From NCBI GenBank assembly GCA_031082105.1, contig JAVHLO010000006.1, forward strand, positions 3,328 through 25,013: 21,686 nucleotides of DNA. The letters run 5' to 3'. Shown here in pieces: positions 7,917-15,518 of the stretch (positions are counted from its first letter, which is position 1; every line of letters starts with the position of its first letter). The translations under genes and the position numbers were made by a program. Under the pieces are notes generated by a model that ran no database searches, had not been told where the DNA came from, and saw only the letters and a list, made by a program, of their open reading frames with translations. This DNA comes from Planctomycetota bacterium. GTDB taxonomy: Bacteria; Planctomycetota; MHYJ01; JACQXL01; JAVHLO01.

Positions 7917-9495
7917 AGTCCCTCCCCGCGAAGAACCGTTCGATGACGAACCTCCGCATCTCTTCCCACTGGTAGGTCTGCCACGTCTCGAGCGGGTTCA
8001 ATTCGTCGGTCGGGATCATCGCATCCGCAGGCACGTCGCACGAGACTGCGCACGCGTCCATCCGTTTGAAGGTCCGCGCCAGGAAGGCCTGCAGCTCTGC
8101 ATCGCCCACCGTGTTCCGCGCTTCAAGTCCGCCATCGGAGGCGAAGACCACGAGGTTCTGCAGCCGCCTGTCCTTGTCGCCGATCAGGTATGCCGCGCGG
8201 TTCGCGAAGAGCCGCTTGAGCATTGCCAGCAGCGCCTGCGCGCCGCGGCTCCTGTCGCCCAGGTCGTCCGCGAGGTAGTTCACCGCCAGTATCCCGTCCG
8301 GCTTGAGGCATCCCTTCGCCGCCTTGAGCGCCTCGATGCTGAAGAGGTGGAACGGGACCGCGCCGCCGGAAAAGACGTCCATCACGATGAAATCGTACCG
8401 CTTCGCGCAGTTCCTCAGAAAGTACCGCGCGTCCTCGATGTGGACCTCGCCGTTCGGCACGAAACCGAAATACCTGCGGGCGACCTCTTCGATGGCGGGT
8501 TCTATCTCGACGGAGTCCACACGGACGCCCTGCCCTGCAAGTTCCATCGCGATCGTTCCCGCCCCCAGCCCGACGAGCAACCCATCCTTCCCTTCGGGCC
8601 GCAGAAACGGCAGGCGCCGCATGAAGTACGTGTAGAAAAAGAACGGCGACTTCGCGGCTCCGATCACCGCGGAATGGCCGGCCATGTCGATGAGCAGCCA
8701 GCGCGTCTTCTGGATCGACGTCTTCATCCGGTCCGGAGGCGAAGTCGGATCGAGCAGGCGTTCTTCGAGCTCGACCACGCGCACGGTCCCGTGCGGGGTT
8801 GCCTTCTCATACAAGAGCCGGCCGCGGCCGAACTGCCGGTCCTGCGCGCCGACCAAGGAACCGAGCACGAAGGTCGCGCAGACGGAAGCGAGCACAATCG
8901 TGCGCGCCTTCCACCTGCCGCTGTCGAACATCATCACCGCCGCGCCGCCGAGCATGCCCAGCGCAAACCCGACCGCAAGCATGATCGTCGTGGTCGAGAA
9001 CAACGGAAGCAGCACGAAGCCCGAGCCGACCGTGCCGGCGATGCTGCCCAGCGAGGAGACTGCATACACGCTGCCGCTCGAACGGCCCACGTGGTCCAAG
9101 GCCTCGGTCCGCATCCGGATCACCTGCGGAAGCACCGTGCCGAGCAGGCCCAGCGGCAGTCCGAAGAGCACGGTCGAGCTGACGAGCAGGCCGAGCCTGA
9201 TTCCGAGCTTGTCCGTGGCGGACAGGATGGGCCCGGAAACCAGCGGGATGATGAACACGAGCAGCGCCGCGCCCGCAAGCAGGTAGCCCAGCCGATTCCC
9301 CCGCGGGTGGCGGTCCGCGACGATCCCGCCGACGTGGTAGCCTACCAGCAGCGCCAGCAGCGTCACCGAGATCAATGCGGTCCAGACGAAGAGGCCGGTC
9401 CCGTAGAACGCGCCGACCACGCGCGTGCCGAGCAACTGGAGCATCATCACGCACGAGCCGGACACGAAGGCAACAAGATATGAGAACAGTCGCAT
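7915..9495 (-). CDS. Membrane protein fused to a spermidine-synthase-like methyltransferase-fold domain
   Basis: The start at 9495 is preferred because GAGG lies eight bases upstream; an in-frame ATG at 9516 adds seven residues and has no ribosome site. Numbered from the longer form, about seven membrane helices fill residues 10-222 (near 11-30, 43-63, 76-95, 108-130, 148-171, 176-196, 205-222). A Rossmann domain from about 240 carries VGLGAG (315-320), the acidic nucleotide-binding VEIEP (336-340), EDARYF (361-366), MDVFSGGAVPFHL (379-391) and TDELNPLE (503-510). This is the architecture of the fused MFS-like/spermidine synthase family. True spermidine synthases usually have a D-x-x-D-P-type active-site motif, whereas here it is DVFSGGAVP, so polyamine synthesis should not be assumed. 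It may modify a membrane or exported substrate. It converges on the small membrane protein gene. Confidence 0.82.
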   Translation of the reverse strand: MRLFSYLVAFVSGSCVMMLQLLGTRVVGAFYGTGLFVWTALISVTLLALLVGYHVGGIVADRHPRGNRLGYLLAGAALLVFIIPLVSGPILSATDKLGIRLGLLVSSTVLFGLPLGLLGTVLPQVIRMRTEALDHVGRSSGSVYAVSSLGSIAGTVGSGFVLLPLFSTTTIMLAVGFALGMLGGAAVMMFDSGRWKARTIVLASVCATFVLGSLVGAQDRQFGRGRLLYEKATPHGTVRVVELEERLLDPTSPPDRMKTSIQKTRWLLIDMAGHSAVIGAAKSPFFFYTYFMRRLPFLRPEGKDGLLVGLGAGTIAMELAGQGVRVDSVEIEPAIEEVARRYFGFVPNGEVHIEDARYFLRNCAKRYDFIVMDVFSGGAVPFHLFSIEALKAAKGCLKPDGILAVNYLADDLGDRSRGAQALLAMLKRLFANRAAYLIGDKDRRLQNLVVFASDGGLEARNTVGDAELQAFLARTFKRMDACAVSCDVPADAMIPTDELNPLETWQTYQWEEMRRFVIERFFAGRD

Positions 9496-9814
9496 GTTGT
9501 CATCCTCAGACGTCATCCGCGCTGCAGAGACCGCCGTCCATCAGTCGCTGGAAACGCGGAGGATATTGAAAAGGAAGAACCACTGAAGACACGGAAGACA
9601 CTGAAAGAAAGGAAGGAGAAAGACCTCTTTTATTCGCCTTTCATGTTTGCCCCGGCTTTTTTCAACACCCATCTTTGCCGTCTTCCATGAATGTTCCAGC
9701 ATCTCTCGACGCCTGCCTTCCAGCCCGGTCTATTCAGGAAATTCGGTTCGCGGTCATGCCCCGACTGCGGTCGCGGCATCTCCTTCAGCGGTTCCCGTAT
9801 TCGCGGTATCGGGT
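9496..9814. other. Intergenic stretch with a short GAAGACAC repeat
   Basis: I see no gene in this stretch. At about 9583-9612 the plus strand has direct repeats of the type ACTGAAGACACGGAAGACAC, followed by a purine-rich run to about 9630. Frames crossing it show no protein signature. Confidence 0.5.
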
Positions 9815-10699
9815 CTATTCGGCGTCTTCGGTGACGCTGACAATGGCAAAGGCCGCGCAGTTGCCGGGACCGGCAATCCCCCCTTGTGTCGAGTCCGCGC
9901 CGACCCAGAGGTCGCCACGGACGGTTGTTCCGGCCCAGCATTGGCGCGGAGCAACGACGGTGCCGTCCAGCGTGTCGATGCGCCCTCCGACGATCAGTCT
10001 GTCCCGGCAGACCAGTATGGTCCCGTTCATGACGCGCACGTCGGCGTCCTTGGCGATGAAGAGTCTCTCCACCGTGACATCGCCCGCCCAGATTCTCGGC
10101 CACCGGCTGCAGGTATCTCGCGCGCCGATCGCGACATCGCTCTCCACGTCCGGGACATCGAGCGGTTCCCAGTTCTCGGGGTTATGCCAGTCGTCGTTCT
10201 TCGCGCCGGTCCATTCGATACGGCTGCGGAGCGAGCGCCAGATGGTCCTTGCCCGGCAGGCGACCTCGGGGTCTTCGTGCGCCAGGTTTGGACCGAGGTA
10301 GGGCAATGCGCGCCGGCCGATCTCGCGCAGGCGCGCGGAGGCGGCCTCGCGGCGCCGCCACTCCGGGCTGCCCAGTTCTGCGATGAGCGACTCGATCTCG
10401 CCTTCAAGCACCTGTCTGCTGAGCGCTGCGGCGAGCGGTTCGCCGGCGTTCTCACCATTCGCCTCCACGACGGATGGGGTGGGCAAGGCGTCGGCTCCAT
10501 GCGCGGGTAACGCGCCGAGGACGGCGTTGCTACGAGCGGCGCAGTTACGGCTCGGCAGCTGGAGCTGCCTCCTACGATCGGCACTGCCCTCCCGGACACT
10601 CGCGACCGTTGCGCTCGAACACGAAACGACCAGCGCGGCCTGCGCCAACACGAGCGCCAACGCCGGAATCCGAATTCTCTGGTTCGAGTCTGGTCTCAT
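9815..10699 (-). CDS. Lipoprotein with HEAT-like region and beta-strand-rich C-terminal domain
   Basis: The start is uncertain. The ATG at 10699 gives a standard lipoprotein signal: RIR, a hydrophobic stretch, then the lipobox LVVSC with Cys at residue 27. A GTG at 10771 adds 24 unconvincing residues; neither has a good ribosome site. After the lipobox comes a low-complexity linker partly encoded by a palindromic repeat (see 10515-10590). Residues about 97-158 are an Arg/Ala/Leu-rich helical pair resembling a HEAT repeat (LGSPEWRRREAASARLREIG, then ALPYLGPNLAHEDPEV). The tail begins WTGAKNDDWHNPENW, a motif known at the start of beta-helix-like modules in large exported proteins, and continues as short beta-strands to the stop. 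It may be a shortened member of a larger family. Envelope location is inferred; the function is unknown. Confidence 0.62.
   Translation of the reverse strand: MRPDSNQRIRIPALALVLAQAALVVSCSSATVASVREGSADRRRQLQLPSRNCAARSNAVLGALPAHGADALPTPSVVEANGENAGEPLAAALSRQVLEGEIESLIAELGSPEWRRREAASARLREIGRRALPYLGPNLAHEDPEVACRARTIWRSLRSRIEWTGAKNDDWHNPENWEPLDVPDVESDVAIGARDTCSRWPRIWAGDVTVERLFIAKDADVRVMNGTILVCRDRLIVGGRIDTLDGTVVAPRQCWAGTTVRGDLWVGADSTQGGIAGPGNCAAFAIVSVTEDAE
10515..10590. repeat. Palindromic repeat-like insert inside the lipoprotein coding region
   Basis: The plus strand holds GGCAGCTGGAGCTGCC near 10554-10569, a seven-base stem around GG, flanked by alternating GGCGCAG/CGGCTC-type sequence. Read in the lipoprotein frame it encodes an Arg/Gln/Leu/Ala-rich linker between the lipobox and the HEAT-like part. 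It has the look of a dispersed intergenic repeat; that it was inserted is inference. Confidence 0.4.
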
Positions 10700-11002
10700 C
10701 GCGGAGCTGCAAAACGTGCCGAACAAAAAGGAAAGTGCATCGGACGCACTTGCCACTTTGTGTATCGGCACCGCTCCGGAGACAACTTGACGGAGGAATG
10801 GGCGGGTGGCGAGGAGCGATGGTTGCAGGTTGCAGGTGGGGCGAGCAGCGAGCGGCGGGTGGCGAGCTATGAGCAGCGGGGGGTAAGGGACGGGGGCACA
10901 GGGGACAGAGGTCTGGCGTCAGGCTGAGAGGCTCACGGCCAGCCCGGCATCGCCCGGACATGCTGCTAGGCCTCCGGCCTCCCGCCTTTTGTCCTCCGGC
11001 CC
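10700..11002. other. Repeat-rich intergenic region between trpS and the lipoprotein gene
   Basis: No gene is supported here. The stretch is G-rich on the plus strand from about 10800 to 10910, with short iterations such as GCGAGCAGCGAGCGGCG. It contains one arm of an inverted repeat whose other arm overlaps the end of trpS, and CCTCCGGCCTCC near 10971-10983, related to the hairpin family seen after other genes here. Confidence 0.55.
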
Positions 11003-11018
11003 TTACCCCCCGCTACTC
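10871..11018. repeat. Inverted-repeat element overlapping the 3' end of trpS
   Basis: GAGCAGCGGGGGGTAAGGG at 10871-10889 is the inverse of CCCTTACCCCCCGCTACTC at 11000-11018 with one mismatch in nineteen bases. The pair bounds a 148-bp segment. The right arm supplies the trpS stop codon and last residues. It looks like a small non-autonomous element, but no target duplication was identified. Confidence 0.55.
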
Positions 11019-12007
11019 GCTACTCGTTTCTTGAAGACCGCGGCATGCACCTCCTCCATCGTCGCCCGCGCGACCTTGCGCGCCTTTTCCGCGCCTGCGT
11101 CGAGTATCTCGCGCAGCTTCTTCGGATCCGCGAGCAGCGCGGTGCGCTTCTCGCGCAGCGGGCGGAGGAATTCCGCGAGCCGGTCGCCCAGCTCGCGCTT
11201 GCAGTCGGTGCAGCCGACCTTCGCGCCGGTGCAGTCGGTCCTGCGCGCGGGCGCGATGTCCGGCGCGAACGCCTGGTAGTATGCGAAGACGTTGCACACG
11301 TCCGGATGGCCCGGGTCGGAGCGGCGGAGCCGTTCCTGGTCCGTGAACATCGTTGAGACCTTCTTGCGGATATCCTCAGGCGTCTCGCCGAGCGCGATGA
11401 AGTTGCCGTAGCTCTTGCTCATCTTCCTCCGGTCCAGCCCGAGCAGCCGCGCGGTCGCCGTGAGCCGGTGCATCGGCTCCGGGAATATCTCGCCGAAGAA
11501 CGAGTTGAACCTGCGCACGATCTCGCGCGTCAACTCCAGGTGAGCCACCTGGTCTTCGCCGACCGGCACTGTGTCCGCCTTGTACAGCGCGATATCCGCC
11601 GCCTGGAGGACGGGGTAGCCCAGGAACGCGTAGTTGCTGACGTCCTTGGACTCGAGCTCCTTCATCTGTTCCTTGTAGGTGGGGCATCGTTCGAGCCATG
11701 GCACTGGTGTCACGCACGCGAACGCGAGGCACAGCTCGGCGTGTTCCGGCACCTGCGACTGGATGAAGATCGTGGACCGCTTCGGATCGAGCCCGGCCGC
11801 GATCCAGTCGGCGACGTTCTCGATCGACCACCGCGTCAGGAGCGAGGTGTCCTTGTACTCGCTCATGACCGCATGCCAATCGGCGACCATGTAGAAGCAC
11901 TCGAACTCGTCCTGCAATTTCACCCAGTTGTTGAGTGCGCCGACGAGGTGGCCGATATGGAGCGGCCCCGTGGGGCGCATGCCGGAGAGTATCCTCTTTG
12001 TCTTCAT
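11003..12007 (-). CDS. trpS: Tryptophanyl-tRNA synthetase, possible [4Fe-4S] type
   Basis: This cytoplasmic class I synthetase charges tRNA-Trp. The 334-residue product is of normal length. HIGH is at residues 17-20 and KMSKS at 195-199, with family sequences GMRPTGPLHIGHL and GEDQ nearby. Four cysteines, C238, C259, C266 and C269, are spaced C-x20-C-x6-C-x2-C. This is close to the C-x22-C-x6-C-x2-C cluster site I recall for the Thermotoga maritima enzyme, within a similar DPG.P..CNVF context, so an iron-sulfur cluster near the anticodon-binding part is plausible. The last residues, RVASSGG, are encoded by a repeat arm rather than by conserved sequence. The ATG is 12 bases downstream of the M50 gene's stop, so co-transcription is likely; the ribosome site is weak. 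Confidence 0.96.
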   Translation of the reverse strand: MKTKRILSGMRPTGPLHIGHLVGALNNWVKLQDEFECFYMVADWHAVMSEYKDTSLLTRWSIENVADWIAAGLDPKRSTIFIQSQVPEHAELCLAFACVTPVPWLERCPTYKEQMKELESKDVSNYAFLGYPVLQAADIALYKADTVPVGEDQVAHLELTREIVRRFNSFFGEIFPEPMHRLTATARLLGLDRRKMSKSYGNFIALGETPEDIRKKVSTMFTDQERLRRSDPGHPDVCNVFAYYQAFAPDIAPARRTDCTGAKVGCTDCKRELGDRLAEFLRPLREKRTALLADPKKLREILDAGAEKARKVARATMEEVHAAVFKKRVASSGG

Positions 12008-12019
12008 TGTCAGTCTGCC

Positions 12020-12652
12020 CTATCTGAAAACCAGGAGAGTATCGACGATGAAATTCCGGAACACATTGACGTACCGCATGAGTGGGCTGAATATCACGAG
12101 CATCAGGATCAGCATCCCGTACTGCTCGAGCCGGTCAAAGCGCTCGCGCAGATGGTAGGGCAGGAAATAGCGCAGGGCCCGCGAGCCGTCGAGCGGCGGG
12201 ATGGGGATGAGGTTGAAGACGAGCAGAAAGACGTTGATGACAACGATGTAGATCAGAAGAAAATCGCCGACAGACTCGAGCTTGATGATCGGCCTGAACG
12301 GCAGATAGAGAAAGCCTGCGATGCCGGCCAGCAGGAGGTTCACGGCCGGACCGGCCAGTCCTGTCAGCATCATGCCCTTGGACGGGTTTCGAAAGAGGTA
12401 TGGGTTTATCGGTACGGGCTTGGCGCCGCCGAAGATGAACTTGCCGCCGCTGGCAAAATAAAACATCAACGGCATCGCGATGGTCTGGATAGGATCTATG
12501 TGCGGTATGGGATTGAGCGTAACGCGCCCAAGCCGGTACGCGGTTGGGTCCCCGAGCTTGTATGCGGCCCAAGCGTGTGCAGCCTCGTGCAGGCACACTG
12601 ACAGCACGAGGATTGCGATCGAGAGAATAGTATCGAACGGTTGCGGCAGCAT
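12020..12652 (-). CDS. Site-2-type zinc metalloprotease, M50 family
   Basis: This is a membrane-embedded metalloprotease of the short, PDZ-free M50 type. The 210-residue protein has the zinc-binding HEAAH at residues 22-26 within the first helix, a GPAVN segment (101-105) and the third zinc-ligand motif NLIPIPPLDG at 147-156 (D155). About five to six hydrophobic segments are visible. Members cleave transmembrane helices of regulators or leftover signal peptides; the substrate here is unknown. It lies directly upstream of trpS, a neighbourhood often seen for this family beside trpS and scpAB, although scpA and scpB are absent from the window. The start has no Shine-Dalgarno; a promoter-like sequence immediately upstream suggests a leaderless message. 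Confidence 0.92.
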   Translation of the reverse strand: MLPQPFDTILSIAILVLSVCLHEAAHAWAAYKLGDPTAYRLGRVTLNPIPHIDPIQTIAMPLMFYFASGGKFIFGGAKPVPINPYLFRNPSKGMMLTGLAGPAVNLLLAGIAGFLYLPFRPIIKLESVGDFLLIYIVVINVFLLVFNLIPIPPLDGSRALRYFLPYHLRERFDRLEQYGMLILMLVIFSPLMRYVNVFRNFIVDTLLVFR

Positions 12653-12658
12653 GGAGGG

Positions 12659-12687
12659 AAGATACCAAATGCGCGAAGTGTTTGCAA
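12659..12687 (-). promoter_or_regulatory. Possible leaderless promoter for the M50-trpS unit
   Basis: On the minus strand TTGCAA (12687-12682) and TATCTT (12664-12659) are 17 bases apart, each matching four of six consensus positions. The ATG at 12652 begins six bases after the -10, so transcription would start at or next to the start codon. This agrees with the lack of a ribosome site. Confidence 0.45.
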
Positions 12688-12742
12688 GAGATAGACTGCT
12701 GGCGGAAGGCTGAACGCGGAATCCAGAAGACAGAAACGCCGC

Positions 12743-15436
12743 CTACGGCTTGACCGTCATCGTCCAGAGTCGGCGGCCCACGATATTGCCGTCGGAATTC
12801 ACCACAGTGGCATAGAGTTCCTCTCTGCCCGCCTCGCGCGGCGCATAGTTGAAGGCTCCCACGCGGCCCGTCATGGTGAACTCGGCGACCGCCTCATCGG
12901 TCGCTTCTTCGCCCTCTTGGCTGAGGCTCCGGCGAACGACAGTGACGGTGAACGGCGGCGCGCCCACGGTGGTTACGGTAAACTTCCCCGTCTCGCCAAC
13001 GGACATAGTTTCGGGTCCGACTAAGTAGACGTCTCCTCCCACCTCGCGGCCCTGCAGCACGCCATAGGAGACCTTCGCCGCCCCGCGCTTGCCTTCCTGG
13101 TCAACGGCTTCGGCGCTGATTTCGTAGGTTCCAGGCTCATTCGGGACTTTCACCTGGAAGCTGAGTTCGCCGTCCGTCTCGACCGATGCCCCCTTGCCGG
13201 TGACCGTGTACGGCGGCGTCCCGCCCTCGATCCTTACGGTCGCGGAAAGTCTCTGTCCCACGCGGACACGCGGCTGTGAAAGTTCGATCGTGACGTTCAG
13301 CGTCACTTTCTTCCACTCTTCGATCAGTGCAGCAAGCTCTTTGGCCGTCCTGCCCTGGAGTTTCTCCTCGGGGATGCCCAGTTGCCTGGCCTGTGCGAGA
13401 AGTCTTTCTTCGGGTTTTTCCTTTGCGGCCGCTGCCGACGTCTCTCCGGCAGGCTTCAAACTCGGCGGTATCTGTCTAATCCGTTCGAAGAGGCTCTGCA
13501 ATTCCGGGGATATCCGGTGCCTTTCAAATTTCTCCAGTCCGGCGTGCATCCGCTCCGTGGCGGTAGCCTTGCGGTTCATACCGGCGACAAGCTTCTCGTA
13601 TGCCTTGGTGAGTTGTTCTTCCTTCTGCAGGAATTCCTTGTCCTTCGTAGGGTCAGATCCCTTATACTCCTCGACGAGTTTCTCCATCTTGGCCTTGATG
13701 ATGTCAAGCGACAACAGGTCGGCCCCGAGCTTCTTCTCGACTCGGAGCTTGACTTCAGGCAGAAAGGCCGCGGCCGTTTGGATATTGCCCTTGTACCCGC
13801 CGGCTTCCCAAAGACTGAAAATCTTGTCAACCTTCAAGAGTTGGCCGGTCTCATCCATGACTCCGCAGAATCCCTTTTCCCAGGCTTTGGAGGCCAAGCC
13901 CGTCGCGCCTGCCACGGCGCCTTTGCCCTTCTCTATCATTTCTCCGCCCAGAACAAGCGCGGTTTTGCCGAAGGCCTTGTACCACGGGTTGTCTTTCGAT
14001 TGCTCCTGGAAGACATCATCAGCCTTCAGCAGACCTTCGCCGGTCTTGTTCCATGCGCCGACGGCGAGCTCGGCCGGGATCTTGAAGACCAGATTGCCGA
14101 GGCTGCTCAAGGTCTCCTTGCCGTACTGCGCGGCCGTTTGCAGGCTTTGCTTGAAGCCGTACTCTTCTCCCTTCCAGAGACTCTTCTCCATGTCCTGCAA
14201 ACCGCGTTCAGACATGTCGCCCGTGCCGTATACCTGGCCGACCATCGCCAGTCCAACCGCCAGTTTCGGTCCGGTCGCGAGAAGCCGGTCGGTCACGGAA
14301 AGCCCGTTCTTCTGGAGCAGGGCAGCGGCTTTTCGCGTGAGGTCAACGGTCTCGTCCACGACGTTGTCGAGGTTTCTGGAGAGTCTGCCGAGGGCCGTCT
14401 TCGCGTCTGCCGGCGACATCTTCCCCGTGGCAAGTTTCCGCATGAGGGCGACCTCATCCTGAAGCTCTCCGGGTATCGTTCCTTTCGCCGCGAGGATCGT
14501 GGGTTTTATCGTGGCGTCCCACTGCTTGACAAACTGCCGCGCGCCCTCGACTTCGGCTTTCACAAGTTGCTTCTGGGCGAGTTCGCGCAATGCCCTTGCC
14601 TCCGTAGTTCCTTCCAATCCGCGCTTCGCGATGACGTAATCCACCTTCTCCAGTTGCTTGCGGGCCGCCATGATCTCGTGATTGGACTTGTACCGGATCG
14701 CGTGAGTGACATCCTCAACCTGCCTGGTGTCGAGTCCGGCCAGCGGGGCGAGGCCGCGCTTCTGGTTCTCGAATATCTTGCTGCCGCCCGCGTAGTATTC
14801 GGGATGGTGAGGATCGCACTGAGTGATGGAGTGGTTCTTTGCGAACTCTGCAGCCTCCCACCGCGTCGGTTTCGGGCTTGCCGGATTCGCGTACTTATAG
14901 TAGTTATCGTTGACGGCGGACTCAACCTTCCGCAGCTTGGCCGGTTCGCCGACAGGCGCCCATTTCCCGGTCTTTTCATCGAGCACCGTCAGGGTGTAGT
15001 CGAAGTCCTGGCTGGCCTTATAGAAGCCCTTCTTGCCGGCGTTGCTCGCCGTCTGCCACTTCACCTGTTTCCCCTGGAACTCCGGCATTTGCTCGATGTC
15101 CATCTTGGCCTTTGCGAGGGTTTTGTTCTCGATGTCGTTCATCCGCGCTTGAAATTTGCCGATTTCCTCCTGCGTGCCGCTGCGGTTGAGTCGGTTGGCT
15201 GCGAAAGTATCGCGACGAATGGCCATGGCGGACTCGTGGATCGCCGTCTGATTGCCGGCTTTGAGCGCATTCTGGTAGGCGACGATTTTCTGGTCGGCCT
15301 CCTTGACCGCCTGGGCGAAACTTCCTTGAGGGTTCACTACGGGACCGACGCTCTGCGTAGGCGCGGAGGCGGCGAAGAGGAGCGCAAAGGCCGTTGCTAC
15401 GAACACTACTGTGCGGGAACCCACCCACTTTCTCAT
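12743..15436 (-). CDS. Large exported protein of unknown function with two C-terminal Ig-like domains
   Basis: The start is supported by GGGAG nine bases upstream. The 897-residue product begins with a clear signal peptide (basic MRKWVGSR, hydrophobic to about residue 25, ASA near 25). Residues 35-120 are helical and charged. Residues 137-255 form a distinct segment with SQDFDYTLTVLD (142-153), NDNYYKYA (176-183), CDPHHPEYYAGG (207-218) and DVTHAIRYKSNHEI (242-255); its SxDxD and D..HPE..G pattern loosely recalls an uncharacterised domain of large planctomycete-like proteins, from memory only. Residues 260-710 are mainly helical with Gly/Ala-rich stretches (about 390-405 and 445-520). Two beta-sandwich, PKD/Ig-like domains follow at about 714-793 and 803-897 (GGTPPYTVTG, GAPPFTVTV). 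It lies 82 bases downstream of the PQQ-TPR gene and is probably co-transcribed. I could not assign an enzymatic function. Confidence 0.8.
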   Translation of the reverse strand: MRKWVGSRTVVFVATAFALLFAASAPTQSVGPVVNPQGSFAQAVKEADQKIVAYQNALKAGNQTAIHESAMAIRRDTFAANRLNRSGTQEEIGKFQARMNDIENKTLAKAKMDIEQMPEFQGKQVKWQTASNAGKKGFYKASQDFDYTLTVLDEKTGKWAPVGEPAKLRKVESAVNDNYYKYANPASPKPTRWEAAEFAKNHSITQCDPHHPEYYAGGSKIFENQKRGLAPLAGLDTRQVEDVTHAIRYKSNHEIMAARKQLEKVDYVIAKRGLEGTTEARALRELAQKQLVKAEVEGARQFVKQWDATIKPTILAAKGTIPGELQDEVALMRKLATGKMSPADAKTALGRLSRNLDNVVDETVDLTRKAAALLQKNGLSVTDRLLATGPKLAVGLAMVGQVYGTGDMSERGLQDMEKSLWKGEEYGFKQSLQTAAQYGKETLSSLGNLVFKIPAELAVGAWNKTGEGLLKADDVFQEQSKDNPWYKAFGKTALVLGGEMIEKGKGAVAGATGLASKAWEKGFCGVMDETGQLLKVDKIFSLWEAGGYKGNIQTAAAFLPEVKLRVEKKLGADLLSLDIIKAKMEKLVEEYKGSDPTKDKEFLQKEEQLTKAYEKLVAGMNRKATATERMHAGLEKFERHRISPELQSLFERIRQIPPSLKPAGETSAAAAKEKPEERLLAQARQLGIPEEKLQGRTAKELAALIEEWKKVTLNVTIELSQPRVRVGQRLSATVRIEGGTPPYTVTGKGASVETDGELSFQVKVPNEPGTYEISAEAVDQEGKRGAAKVSYGVLQGREVGGDVYLVGPETMSVGETGKFTVTTVGAPPFTVTVVRRSLSQEGEEATDEAVAEFTMTGRVGAFNYAPREAGREELYATVVNSDGNIVGRRLWTMTVKP

Positions 15437-15518
15437 TGGTCATTCTCCCAATCCGCATTATTCATCAAAGGAAAAGACGCGACACCATGGACGGCGGTTC
15501 ATGAATGATCCGGGCTAA

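Noticed and set aside
8347..9483. Plus-strand 378-codon frame opposite the spermidine-synthase-like gene
   Set aside because: Composition is His/Arg/Glu-rich as expected for a complement of a hydrophobic gene; the minus-strand product matches a known family.
9496..9516. Upstream ATG at 9516 as start of the spermidine-synthase-like gene
   Set aside because: It has no ribosome site, while the ATG at 9495 has GAGG at a good distance and starts directly at the first membrane helix.
9630..10103. Minus-strand 157-codon frame overlapping the lipoprotein gene end
   Set aside because: Most of it overlaps the lipoprotein frame, it is Arg/Gly-rich with no motif, and the lipoprotein has a coherent beta-rich tail in its own frame.
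10680..10695. GGTTCGAGTCTGG resembling a tRNA T-loop
   Set aside because: No acceptor stem, D-arm or anticodon arm can be built around it, and it lies in the lipoprotein signal-peptide region.
13382..15508. Plus-strand 708-codon open frame
   Set aside because: Antisense to the 897-residue gene, which has a signal peptide, a ribosome site and Ig-like domains; the plus-strand product shows no recognisable features.
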